Shown piece by piece: positions 43,977 to 52,656 of a stretch of DNA of 64,000 nt. This DNA is from Paenibacillus hamazuiensis. Lineage in GTDB: Bacteria; Bacillota; Bacilli; Paenibacillales; NBRC-103111. Numbering within the stretch: the stretch's first letter is position 1; each line of letters begins with the position of its first letter. The position numbers were made by a program, and so were the translations under genes. The notes below the pieces were generated by a model. The model saw only the letters and a program-made list of their open reading frames with translations, made no database searches and was not told the DNA's origin. The stretch is taken from contig NZ_JALRMO010000001.1 of the NCBI RefSeq assembly GCF_023276405.1, positions 744,001 to 808,000 of the forward strand, given 5' to 3'.

Positions 43977-46900
43977 TTGAAACGTTTTTGGTCGGTAGGA
44001 CAGATAAGCAAGATCCTGCTCGCGATGACGGCTTGCATTATGCTTTTGACGGCGATGACGATTCGCGCAAATGCGCAGGAAGGGGATGTGTTTGCCGAAA
44101 CGTTCGACGCGATGACGACCGGGCAGCCGCCGGCCGGATGGTCTTTTACCTCGGTTTCCGGGGCTTCCGCGACCGTGGCGGACGTTCCGGATCAAACGAA
44201 TAAAAGCATGCAAATCAGCAAAACATCCTCCGGCAGCGCAAGCTTCTATGCGAAGAAAACATTGCCGTCCGGCTTGACGAAAGCATCCGTTCATGTGCGT
44301 GCCAAGGCGATGCAGACGAACGCGCTGGCCTATGCGCCGACGATCCTTGGAAGCGGCGGGCAGGCGATTGTCCAGTTCGGCTTCAACAGCAACGGATATA
44401 TAGCGTACTTGGCCGGAACGCAGTGGAAGCCGCTCCAGGCTTACGAGGCAGGGCGGTGGTACGATTTCACGCTTGCGCTCGATGCGGCGTCGCAAAAGTA
44501 TGACATTTACATCGACGGCGTACTCGCGAAAGCGCAGGCCGAATTTTTGGTTTCGTCGGCAGAGCTGGCCCAGATTCACGTCGGCTTATTTCGTACGGAC
44601 ATCGGCACCGCCTATTACGACAGCTTCAGCGTCAGCTCCTATCGCTCCCTTCGGCAGCTGGAGGTGAAGCCGGCCTCCCTCCTTCTCGAAGCCGGCGAAC
44701 AGCAAAAGCTGACGGCATCGTTCGAGCCGGCCGACGCCACGTTCCGCGCCGTCAACTGGAGCAGCAACGATCCGCTTGCGGCAACCGTAGATGACAGCGG
44801 GACGGTAACCGGCGTAAGCCCCGGCAGCGCCGTCATCACGGCAAGGGCGGCGGACGGCGGCATAGAGGCGGTCAGCAGCGTGCAAATCGTTTCGCCATCC
44901 TCGCCTGCGGGAGATTTGCTGCACGAGACTTTCAATCGGCAGGCAGAGGGACAACCGCCCGCGGGATGGTCTTTCGCGATGGCGGAAGGGGCTACGGCCG
45001 TCGTAACGGAAACGTCGCCGGCTGTCGGCAAAGGCATGCGCATCAGCAAACCGGTCCCAACGGAAACAAGCTTTTACGCCAAAAAAAGTTTGACCGCGCC
45101 TGCCGCGAAAACCGCAGTCGTCGTTAAAGCGATGGCCATGCAGAGGAATGCGCTGGTGATCGCACCGGCCGTCATCGGAACGAACGGCCGGCCGGTGGCG
45201 CAGGTCGGTTTTTATAACGACGGGTTTATAGCGGTTCTCATCGGTACGCAGTGGCAGCAAATTATGCCGTATGAGGCCGGCAGATGGTACGAGTTCCGGC
45301 TCGAATTCGACGCCGACTCGCAAACATACAATTTGTCAGTGGATGGCGCAGCGGTGAGAACCCAGCTAGCTTTTTTGAATGACGCGGCACAAATCGGGCA
45401 GGTGCATCTCGGTATATACCGCACGGACAGCGGGACCGCCTACTACGACAACATCGATGCATTTTCTTATCGCGCCGTCGAATCGGTCGCTCTGGAACCG
45501 GCGGCATTCAGGCTGTCGATCGGAAACCGCATGCAAGCGACCGCCACGATTGTTCCGGAGAACAGCACGTTTCGAACGCTGCTCTGGAGCACCAGCGATC
45601 CTTCGGTGGCGGAGGTCGATGCTAACGGAGTCATCGCGGGCAAGAGCACAGGTCAAGCGACCATTACTACGGTATCGACGGATGGAGGAATTCAGGCTGC
45701 CTTCCATGTCGAAGTTTTTCGTCAACCGGTATCCGGGATTCGGCTGAGTGACGAACGCCTCACCTATCCGGTCGACTCCACAGCCGTTCTTCAAGCGATC
45801 GTTTCACCGGCGGACTCGACGGATCCGTCCGTGCGTTGGAACTCCAGCGACGAATCCGTCACAGTAGTGAAGGATGACGGCGAGCTGTTCTTCGTAGGAA
45901 CGGGCACTGCGGTCATCACTGCCGTCACGAGCGACGGCGGGTACCGGGCGGAATGTTTTGTCACGGTTGTTCCAAGAACGGTGCAGGCGATCTATTACGT
46001 CTCTCCGGATGGCGACGACAGTAACCCGGGAACGGAAGCCGCCCCTTTTCGAACGTTGGAGAAAGCCCGCGACATAGTTCGCTCGGTCAATCGGCAAATG
46101 TCCGGCGACGTGCAGGTGCTTCTTCGCGGGGGAACATATACGCTGGACAGAACGTTTGTCCTCGATGAGCGGGATTCGGGCAGCAACGGCTACCGAATCG
46201 TTTATAAAAATTACCCCGGAGAGAAACCGGAGATAAGCGGAGGCAGAAGCATTACCGGCTGGACGCTGCATGACGCGGAGAAAAATATATACCGCGCCTA
46301 TGCAGGCGGACATATCGAAACCCGCCAGCTTTATGTGAACGGCGTCCGCGGCGTACGGGCGAGAAGCGTCGGAAGTTTAACGAACGCGACTTCGGATGAC
46401 GGTGTCGTAGGACATACGACAACCGATACGTTTCTGGCAGGGTGGAGGAACATAAGCGATATAGAAATGGTGTACAAATCACTATGGACCAACTCGCGGG
46501 GAGGGGTTGAGGCCATCACCGTTTCAAACGGGGTCGCCACGATCAAGATGAAGCAACCGGGCTGGTATTATCTCACCCATAAGGGAAGCCATTCAGCGAA
46601 GACGCCATGGTATTATGAGAACGCCTACGAGCTGCTTGATCAGGAAGGGGAGTGGTACCTGGATCGGTCCGCCGATACGTTTTACTACAAACCAAGAGCG
46701 GGGGAAAACCTCGCCACGGCCGAAGTGACCGCCCCTGTGACGGAGGAACTGATGAAGGTGGAGGGCAGCAATCTGGATACGCCGGTTAAGGATATTGTTT
46801 TCGAAGGATTGACGTTCGCTTATTCGACGTGGCTGCGCCCGAATGGAACGAGCGGCCATGCGGACGCTCAAAATAACCACATCCGCGAGAGTGGCATGGA

Positions 46901-49682
46901 TACGCTGCCCGATGCGGCGATCACAGTCAAGAGGGCGAATCACATCACTTTCGAGCGGAACGAATTCAGCAAGCTGGGCTCCACGGCGTTAAAAATGGTC
47001 GAAGGCGTCCGGAACAGCATGATTCGCGGAAACCGTTTCTACGACATCTCGGGAGGAGCGGTTAACATCGGTGAACCGACCAAAAACGATCCGTCCATCT
47101 TCAACCCGGCGGACGGACGGCTGCTGATGAAAAACAACGACATTGTCAACAACTACATTCACGACATCGGAGTCGAATACCGTTCGGCGGCGGCGATTTC
47201 GGCCGGATTCCCAGTCGATATGGACATCAGCCACAACGAAATTTTCAACATTCCATACAGCGGCATTCATATCGGCTACGGCTGGCAATGGATGGCGACG
47301 TCCGCAATCCGTAACATGAAAATCGAGCACAATTTTATCCATGATCTGATGGGGCAGGGCATTTACGACGGCGGCGCCATTTACACGCTTGGCGGGACAG
47401 GGGGGACTGCGTCTTCCCTTAACATGATTTCCGAGAACTATATTAAGAACCAGAAGAATCAATCGGGAGCGCTGTATCCGGACGAAGGCTCCAGCTTCTG
47501 GAGCATCGAACGCAACATTATCGACTTAAGCGAATCAACCGTCTGGGAAAATAACTTCGTACCGCGATGGCTTCACATTTGGACAACATCGATTCATGAC
47601 TTGGCCGTCGACGGCAATTATACGACGACGGCGAACATGCAGAATAGCGGGATTAACGTCAGCATTGCCAATACGTACGTGCATCCCGACAAGCAATGGC
47701 CGCAGGAGGCGCTGGACATTATCGCACGTTCAGGGTTGGAGCCGGAATACCTGGACATCGCCGAGACGATACTGGCGAAAGTGAAGGCGCCGGATGTGGT
47801 CAACCTGAATAGCGGAGAGAGCTATGATCTGCCTGTCAGCGGGCTTACCCCGAAGGAGGAGCCGTTCGATTTGAAGCAGGCGTCCCGCATCGAGTACAGC
47901 TCTGACAACAGCTCTGTTGTTGCAGTGGACGATCGTGGAAGGCTGACGGCGGCCGGCTCCGGGAAGGCAACGGTAACGGTGACGGTAACTGCGGGAAACG
48001 TGACGGCAGAAGCGGCAACGGCAGTCTATGTCGACGATCGTTTATCCCGCATCGAGCTTGCGCATCCCGAAGAAGTCCCGGTCCATATCCCCTTGTTCAC
48101 GTCGAAACCTTTGGAAACGGTCACGCTTTCCGTTTACGGGCAGACGGTCAAAAACGCACCGATGCGATACGGCAGCCGTGATTCCGATATCGTATCCGTC
48201 GACGAGAACGGGGTTTTAACCGCCCGTTCCCCCGGTGCGACTACGGTTGATGTGACCGGAACTTACCAAGGGATGACCGTGAACGCATCGTTTGCCGTAG
48301 AGGTCATCACCTACGAAGGCACCCCTCTGGACGATGCGATCGCAGATTATGCCTCTTGGTATATTGACGGAAACGGGAACAAGATGCAAGGAGAAGGATC
48401 CTTGACCGTATTTACGCCCGGAGCTTCACCGAACGGGTTTGCGGCATATCAAGGAAGGACGTTTTTGAATGATCGGCTTACGTTCTTCATGAATATCGAC
48501 AGCATTGTGGGCTGGCCTTCGATCAGTCTGCGCAACCGCCTGCCGGACAAAAGTATTTTCGATGCCGGCAACGAAGCCTATCTGATCACATTCAAGCCCG
48601 ACCTGATTGAGGTGCAGCGGTTTAACGGCGGAAAGCGCACTGTGCTGCTCGGCAACATCGACGGGCAAATCGGCACCGGCGGCGAGGCGGTCCCCAACAA
48701 ATACTTCGGGTTCGGGAAAAATCAGCTCATCCAGGTATCGGCGGTGAACGAGGAGGCGGGCGTACGGCTGAAGCTGAATGTCAACGGATATCCGGTTGTC
48801 GATTTTTTAGACGACGGGACCGGACGGATTGCTGAAGCCGGGTATTTTGGGGCGTATGCCAAATCTGGGAACATCACATTCAGTGCGGTTCATGCCGATA
48901 CGGCGGCGCCTGTAACCACGAGCGATGCGAAAACGGGTTGGCATAACGAGGAGCAGCGGATTACGCTTACGGCAGCGGACGACCGGAGCGGCGTTGCGCA
49001 AACGTGGTACAGCTTGGACGGCATGCCGTTTGCTGAAGGGAATACGGTCGTCGTCGGCAGCGAAGGCTCTCATACGCTGCAGTTTTACAGTGCGGACCGC
49101 GCTGGCAACCGGGAAAACGTCAAGTCTTCGCAGGTGGAGATCGATATGACGCTGCCGCACATTGAAGTTACCGCGGCGGCGGTTGAACCGACTGCAGAGG
49201 GAACGGTAAGCCAGGCGGTTTACTTTTCCGATCGGCTTCAAATCCATGTGTCTGTTTCCGATGCGCTTAGCGGCGTAAAAAGCCGAGTCGTCAAGCTGGA
49301 CGGCACTGTGATCGAATCGACGTATACGGTGGAGCCGTTTCAGCTGTCCCCTGGCAGCCACATGATCGATGTCACTGCAGCCGATCATGCGGGAAACACG
49401 GCGTCGGCTTCATTTTTGCTGGAAGTCAAATTGGACGTATCCGGGCTGAAATCTGTGCTGCAGTCTGCTCATGAAAAGGGATGGATTCGCAGCAAGGGCA
49501 TGTTGAACAGCTTGCTGGAGAAAATTGACAATATGCTGCGTCATACGGGCACGATTGAGGGGTTAAATGAACTCGGCGCTTTTGAGAACGAGATCCGGGC
49601 TCAGTCCGGCAAGCAGCTGGATGCGGCTTTCGCGCAAAAATTATGCTCGGAGATCATTCCGTATTTAAGGGATTCCGTGTAA
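43977..49682 (+). CDS. Giant secreted beta-helix carbohydrate-active protein (1901 residues)
   Basis: TTG start behind GGGAGGGA; signal peptide ILLAMTACIMLLTAMTIRANA. Reading of domains: LamG/concanavalin-like (about 35-222), Big_2 (225-305), second LamG-like (313-498), two Big_2 (500-582, 582-668), a right-handed beta-helix core opening with YYVSPDGDDSNPGTEAAPF (about 673-1265), two Big_2 (1274-1443), a third LamG-like domain (1450-1645), OmpL47-like Ig repeats (1645-1815) and a FIMAH-type tail (1820-1901). The core resembles GH141/pectate-lyase-like enzymes, but I cannot assign catalytic residues. It should act outside the cell on a complex polysaccharide and feed the adjacent importer. Confidence 0.88.
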   Translation: MKRFWSVGQISKILLAMTACIMLLTAMTIRANAQEGDVFAETFDAMTTGQPPAGWSFTSVSGASATVADVPDQTNKSMQISKTSSGSASFYAKKTLPSGLTKASVHVRAKAMQTNALAYAPTILGSGGQAIVQFGFNSNGYIAYLAGTQWKPLQAYEAGRWYDFTLALDAASQKYDIYIDGVLAKAQAEFLVSSAELAQIHVGLFRTDIGTAYYDSFSVSSYRSLRQLEVKPASLLLEAGEQQKLTASFEPADATFRAVNWSSNDPLAATVDDSGTVTGVSPGSAVITARAADGGIEAVSSVQIVSPSSPAGDLLHETFNRQAEGQPPAGWSFAMAEGATAVVTETSPAVGKGMRISKPVPTETSFYAKKSLTAPAAKTAVVVKAMAMQRNALVIAPAVIGTNGRPVAQVGFYNDGFIAVLIGTQWQQIMPYEAGRWYEFRLEFDADSQTYNLSVDGAAVRTQLAFLNDAAQIGQVHLGIYRTDSGTAYYDNIDAFSYRAVESVALEPAAFRLSIGNRMQATATIVPENSTFRTLLWSTSDPSVAEVDANGVIAGKSTGQATITTVSTDGGIQAAFHVEVFRQPVSGIRLSDERLTYPVDSTAVLQAIVSPADSTDPSVRWNSSDESVTVVKDDGELFFVGTGTAVITAVTSDGGYRAECFVTVVPRTVQAIYYVSPDGDDSNPGTEAAPFRTLEKARDIVRSVNRQMSGDVQVLLRGGTYTLDRTFVLDERDSGSNGYRIVYKNYPGEKPEISGGRSITGWTLHDAEKNIYRAYAGGHIETRQLYVNGVRGVRARSVGSLTNATSDDGVVGHTTTDTFLAGWRNISDIEMVYKSLWTNSRGGVEAITVSNGVATIKMKQPGWYYLTHKGSHSAKTPWYYENAYELLDQEGEWYLDRSADTFYYKPRAGENLATAEVTAPVTEELMKVEGSNLDTPVKDIVFEGLTFAYSTWLRPNGTSGHADAQNNHIRESGMDTLPDAAITVKRANHITFERNEFSKLGSTALKMVEGVRNSMIRGNRFYDISGGAVNIGEPTKNDPSIFNPADGRLLMKNNDIVNNYIHDIGVEYRSAAAISAGFPVDMDISHNEIFNIPYSGIHIGYGWQWMATSAIRNMKIEHNFIHDLMGQGIYDGGAIYTLGGTGGTASSLNMISENYIKNQKNQSGALYPDEGSSFWSIERNIIDLSESTVWENNFVPRWLHIWTTSIHDLAVDGNYTTTANMQNSGINVSIANTYVHPDKQWPQEALDIIARSGLEPEYLDIAETILAKVKAPDVVNLNSGESYDLPVSGLTPKEEPFDLKQASRIEYSSDNSSVVAVDDRGRLTAAGSGKATVTVTVTAGNVTAEAATAVYVDDRLSRIELAHPEEVPVHIPLFTSKPLETVTLSVYGQTVKNAPMRYGSRDSDIVSVDENGVLTARSPGATTVDVTGTYQGMTVNASFAVEVITYEGTPLDDAIADYASWYIDGNGNKMQGEGSLTVFTPGASPNGFAAYQGRTFLNDRLTFFMNIDSIVGWPSISLRNRLPDKSIFDAGNEAYLITFKPDLIEVQRFNGGKRTVLLGNIDGQIGTGGEAVPNKYFGFGKNQLIQVSAVNEEAGVRLKLNVNGYPVVDFLDDGTGRIAEAGYFGAYAKSGNITFSAVHADTAAPVTTSDAKTGWHNEEQRITLTAADDRSGVAQTWYSLDGMPFAEGNTVVVGSEGSHTLQFYSADRAGNRENVKSSQVEIDMTLPHIEVTAAAVEPTAEGTVSQAVYFSDRLQIHVSVSDALSGVKSRVVKLDGTVIESTYTVEPFQLSPGSHMIDVTAADHAGNTASASFLLEVKLDVSGLKSVLQSAHEKGWIRSKGMLNSLLEKIDNMLRHTGTIEGLNELGAFENEIRAQSGKQLDAAFAQKLCSEIIPYLRDSV

Positions 49683-49813
49683 AGAGCACAAAACAGAGAC
49701 TCTGCAGTTGCCCGCAACAGGCCGCCATCAGAGCTAACCAGCGGGGCCAGTTCTCCCGGATGAGTAATGAAGGCAGACCTTATTCCAACGTCATCCGGTT
49801 CGGACTGGCTCCG

Positions 49814-50104
49814 CTATTTCATCGCCTGGTCGGACAGGCCATGAAATTCCCGGAATGCGGTCTCGGGCGATTCGCCATAAAACCGCTTGAAATCGCGGAT
49901 CATATGCGCCTGATCGAAATATCCGTGGTTTAACGCCAAAGTAAGTCCATCCATGCGGCATTTGCCGAGGATATCGTTAATAGCGGCCTGGAAACGGCGA
50001 ATTCGCTGAATCTTTTCGGACCCGTTCCGATCCACAGGTAAAAAATCGTTCGTATGCCGCTCACCGACCGCTTCCTTTGCGGATAACTCGCGTACGCAGG
50101 ATTT
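49814..50104 (-). pseudogene. Remnant of an AraC-family regulator (DNA-binding part only)
   Basis: The minus strand reads VRELSAKEAVGERHTNDFLP, then QRIRRFQAAINDIL, then LTLALNHGYFDQAHMIRDFKRFYGESPETAFREF, the tail of an AraC helix-turn-helix protein. The sensor domain is missing, and the first helix-turn-helix is distorted. A stop lies just upstream, where the DinB gene ends. It resembles the intact AraC gene at 51602 in type. Confidence 0.7.
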
Positions 50105-50602
50105 TCACCCGTACAGCATAACAAAATGAAGCTCATGTCCCAGCTGCTTCAAATAATTATAAAGCTGGGCACGGTGATGGAACGTATGCGTAACCGTTTC
50201 GATCAGCCATTTGATCTGCACCATGCCGTGATCCGCATAAAACGCCTTGGTCGATTTATTGAGCAGCTCGTCTTCGCTCAGCGACTCCATATAAGCCCGC
50301 AGCGCTTCATAATTGGAGCGCAGCCTTTGGGCAAGCTCATCCGGATCGGTGAGGGAGTCTGCGCTTTTTTCAACAACGTCCACCTCGGGCTGGCTCCGTT
50401 CCTGCATAATGGCCAAATCGGAGGCGGGCACACTTGCCAGATGCCGGACCAACTCCAATAACGTCCGCATATTTTCTTTCGGCCGATAGCTCCATTCCTC
50501 CGCCCGAATTTTTCGGATTAAAGCTTCGCTGGTTTTCACGGAAAGTTCCAGCTCGTCCAGCAAATGATTGCGAATTTGCATAACGCCGTTTTCGCTCATC
50601 AT
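50105..50602 (-). CDS. DinB-family protein
   Basis: About 166 residues, a four-helix DinB/YfiT-like fold: MQIRNHLLDELELSVKTSEALI, the metal-type His in LLELVRHLASVPASD, and the C-terminal HTFHHRAQLYNYLKQLG with its His pair. Such proteins bind Ni/Zn and include thiol-dependent transferases; many have unknown function. AAAGGAG precedes the ATGATG start (50602 or 50599). A longer ORF start exists upstream but lacks a ribosome site. Confidence 0.85.
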   Translation of the reverse strand: MMSENGVMQIRNHLLDELELSVKTSEALIRKIRAEEWSYRPKENMRTLLELVRHLASVPASDLAIMQERSQPEVDVVEKSADSLTDPDELAQRLRSNYEALRAYMESLSEDELLNKSTKAFYADHGMVQIKWLIETVTHTFHHRAQLYNYLKQLGHELHFVMLYG

Positions 50603-50862
50603 GCCATCTCCTTTTACAATTAAGATTAAAGTTGCTTCCTTCATTGTAGCATCTTGCAGGCGGGATTCATTGTAAAAATCGGACGATATCGATACGGGGA
50701 AGCAAATGCTGTTCCATGCCCCGGAGCTTTGCCCGCAAAGTAACACAGATGACATTCATAAATGGTGCTGTCAAAACCGGCAATCGAAAAGAAATAATGC
50801 AGTTCTTTTTGGTGTATAATTGAGATGAGGTTGTCCAAATGATTCCAAAGGAGCTGTTATTG

Positions 50863-51297
50863 ATGTCAATTACTTTGAACCCGTATTTGAATTTCGACGG
50901 CACCACGAAAGAAGCGGTCTATTTTTACGAGAAAGCGCTGGGAGGGAAATTGATAAATATCACGACGTTCGGAGATATGCCGGCGGACCCGAACCACCCG
51001 CTGCCGGAAGGCGCGAAGGATCGCGTTATGCATGCACACTTGAAAGTCGGCGACGCGGATCTCATGTTCTCCGATACTTTCCCGGGCATGCCGTTTCAGC
51101 CGGGCGATACGGTTCAGATTGCCATCCATCCCAAAGAAGAGGCAAGAGCTAGAGAAATCTTCGCCGCTTTGGAAGACGGCGGACGAGTCGTCATGCCGCT
51201 TCAGAAGACGGATTGGAGCCCCTTGTACGGGATTGTAAAGGATAAATTCGGGGTTACTTTCCAAGTGAACGTCCCGGGAGAGCAGCCGCAGCAGTAA
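50863..51297 (+). CDS. PhnB-like VOC-family protein
   Basis: A 144-residue glyoxalase-fold protein of the PhnB/3-demethylubiquinone-methyltransferase-like group: ITLNPYLNFDGTTKEAVYFYEKALGG at the start, DLMFSDTFPGMPFQPGDTVQIAI in the middle and DKFGVTFQVNVP at the end. AAAGGAG lies before ATG 50863. The biochemical role of this group is not settled. Divergent from the DinB gene and monocistronic. Confidence 0.9.
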   Translation: MSITLNPYLNFDGTTKEAVYFYEKALGGKLINITTFGDMPADPNHPLPEGAKDRVMHAHLKVGDADLMFSDTFPGMPFQPGDTVQIAIHPKEEARAREIFAALEDGGRVVMPLQKTDWSPLYGIVKDKFGVTFQVNVPGEQPQQ

Positions 51298-51355
51298 GCA
51301 TACCGACGACAAACAAAACCTCCTGTTCACGATGGACAGGAGGCTTACAACAAAT

Positions 51356-51396
51356 GACCGGGATTCCTTTATGGATAAGGAGCCCCGGTCTTTTGC
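51356..51396 (+). terminator. Terminator after the VOC gene
   Basis: GACCGGG (51356-51362) pairs with CCCGGTC (51384-51390), followed by TTTTGC. Another hairpin without a T-run (CCTCCTGT/ACAGGAGG, 51319-51343) precedes it; the remaining gap to 51601 holds the AraC promoter. Confidence 0.65.
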
Positions 51397-51471
51397 ATTA
51401 TTGTACCGAATTGTTGGTCATAAGAATAGCGGCCTCTCGTCCCGGAACGATTTCGATGGTAGTTTTCCCGG

Positions 51472-51500
51472 ATGACAATCGTGGAAAATGGTGGTATAAT
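51472..51500 (+). promoter_or_regulatory. Promoter of the AraC-family gene
   Basis: ATGACA (51472-51477) and TATAAT (51495-51500) are exactly 17 bases apart, close to the sigma-A consensus. Confidence 0.65.
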
Positions 51501-51502
51501 AT

Positions 51503-51518
51503 AGGAACAAATGTTCCT
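51503..51518. promoter_or_regulatory. AGGAAC-N4-GTTCCT palindrome at the start of transcription
   Basis: An inverted repeat directly after the -10 of the AraC gene, placed to block transcription; a candidate autoregulatory site. Confidence 0.4.
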
Positions 51519-51601
51519 TTCTTTGAGAGCACGACCTGTTTGCCGGCGAGGAAAAAGTGATGCAATGATATATTTAAAAAAAACATCGAGGGGGCGGAAG
51601 G

Positions 51602-52408
51602 ATGGCAGGGGAAATCAAACCGATCGGGTTATTGAACGGCAAGTCGGGTACTGCCAAATTTAATTTGACTTTACATCCGCCTGCAGAGCATCTTGCGTAC
51701 TTCGTCGAGCATTATTGGATCGTTCAGTGGGATTTAAGGGGGGAGGAGCCGTTTTTCTCGGAAAACCTCCCGCATCCGAGCGTACATTTGGTATTTGAAA
51801 AAAACAACACCCGGATTGTCGGCGTCGTGACGGGTAAATTCGGCTACTTGCTGGAAGACCGCGGTGCCGTATTCGGCATTAAATTCAGGCCGGGAGCGTT
51901 TTATCCGTTTGCCCGCATTCCGGTTTCGCGGATTACGGACAAATCGGCGAAGCTGGAGCAGTTTTTTGAGGCGGATGGCCAGGAGCTTGAGAATAAAATA
52001 TTGTCGCAGCCATCTCCCGAGCTCATGGTTAAGCTTGCGGAGTCGTTTCTGTCGGAGAAAGTCCCGGAACGGGACCCTGCCGTCGAGTTGATCGGCCGTA
52101 TCCATCAAACGATCATATCGGACCGGGAGCTGAAGCGGGTCGAGGCGGTTGCCGCCAGGTTTCAAATGACGCTGAGAAGCCTGCAGCGTCTGTTCAACCA
52201 ATACGTCGGCGTCAGTCCCAAATGGGTCATCCAGAGATACCGTCTCCACGAAATTGCCGAACGAATGGCCGAAGAGGAGAACCTGAACTGGTCCGAGCTG
52301 GCTGCGGAACTGGGTTACCACGACCAGACCCACCTGATCAAAGCGTTCAAATCGATCATCGGCATGGCCCCGGAACAATACTTTCAAAGAAAACGGCAGA
52401 TGACTTAA
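51602..52408 (+). CDS. AraC-family regulator with DUF6597-like sensor
   Basis: A 268-residue regulator. The N-terminal half (residues about 15-130: HPPAEHLAYFVEHYWIVQWDL, HPSVHLVFE, FGIKFRPGAFYPF) is the sensor found in a large AraC subgroup. The C-terminal half (160-262) carries the double helix-turn-helix (QMTLRSLQRLFNQYVGVSPKWVIQRYR, AAELGYHDQTHLIKAFKSIIGMAPEQYF). GGGGGCGGAAGG precedes the ATG. The target genes and effector are unknown; the palindrome near its promoter suggests autoregulation. Confidence 0.9.
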   Translation: MAGEIKPIGLLNGKSGTAKFNLTLHPPAEHLAYFVEHYWIVQWDLRGEEPFFSENLPHPSVHLVFEKNNTRIVGVVTGKFGYLLEDRGAVFGIKFRPGAFYPFARIPVSRITDKSAKLEQFFEADGQELENKILSQPSPELMVKLAESFLSEKVPERDPAVELIGRIHQTIISDRELKRVEAVAARFQMTLRSLQRLFNQYVGVSPKWVIQRYRLHEIAERMAEEENLNWSELAAELGYHDQTHLIKAFKSIIGMAPEQYFQRKRQMT

Positions 52409-52448
52409 TTTCCGGAGCGATTTGAACGGATTGCTATTTTCATCATCT

Positions 52449-52479
52449 AAAGCTTGCCATTAGCCGGCAAGCTTTTTTT
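52449..52479 (+). terminator. Terminator after the AraC gene
   Basis: AAAGCTTGCC (52449-52458) pairs with GGCAAGCTTT (52466-52475), then TTTTG. The remaining gap to 52656 is AT-rich and shows no gene. Confidence 0.85.
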
Positions 52480-52656
52480 GCATACAAATCTCTGCAGGTC
52501 TATTTGCCGGAGACGATATTATTGTAAATTTTACCGTAAATCTGATAGTTTGCAGTTCCATTTATTATAAATATTTGGTAAAATCTCACCATGTCATCAA
52601 AAGAATCAGGAAAATTATGTAGATTCTACATTTTATTAAAAAGGAGACGATCTTTC

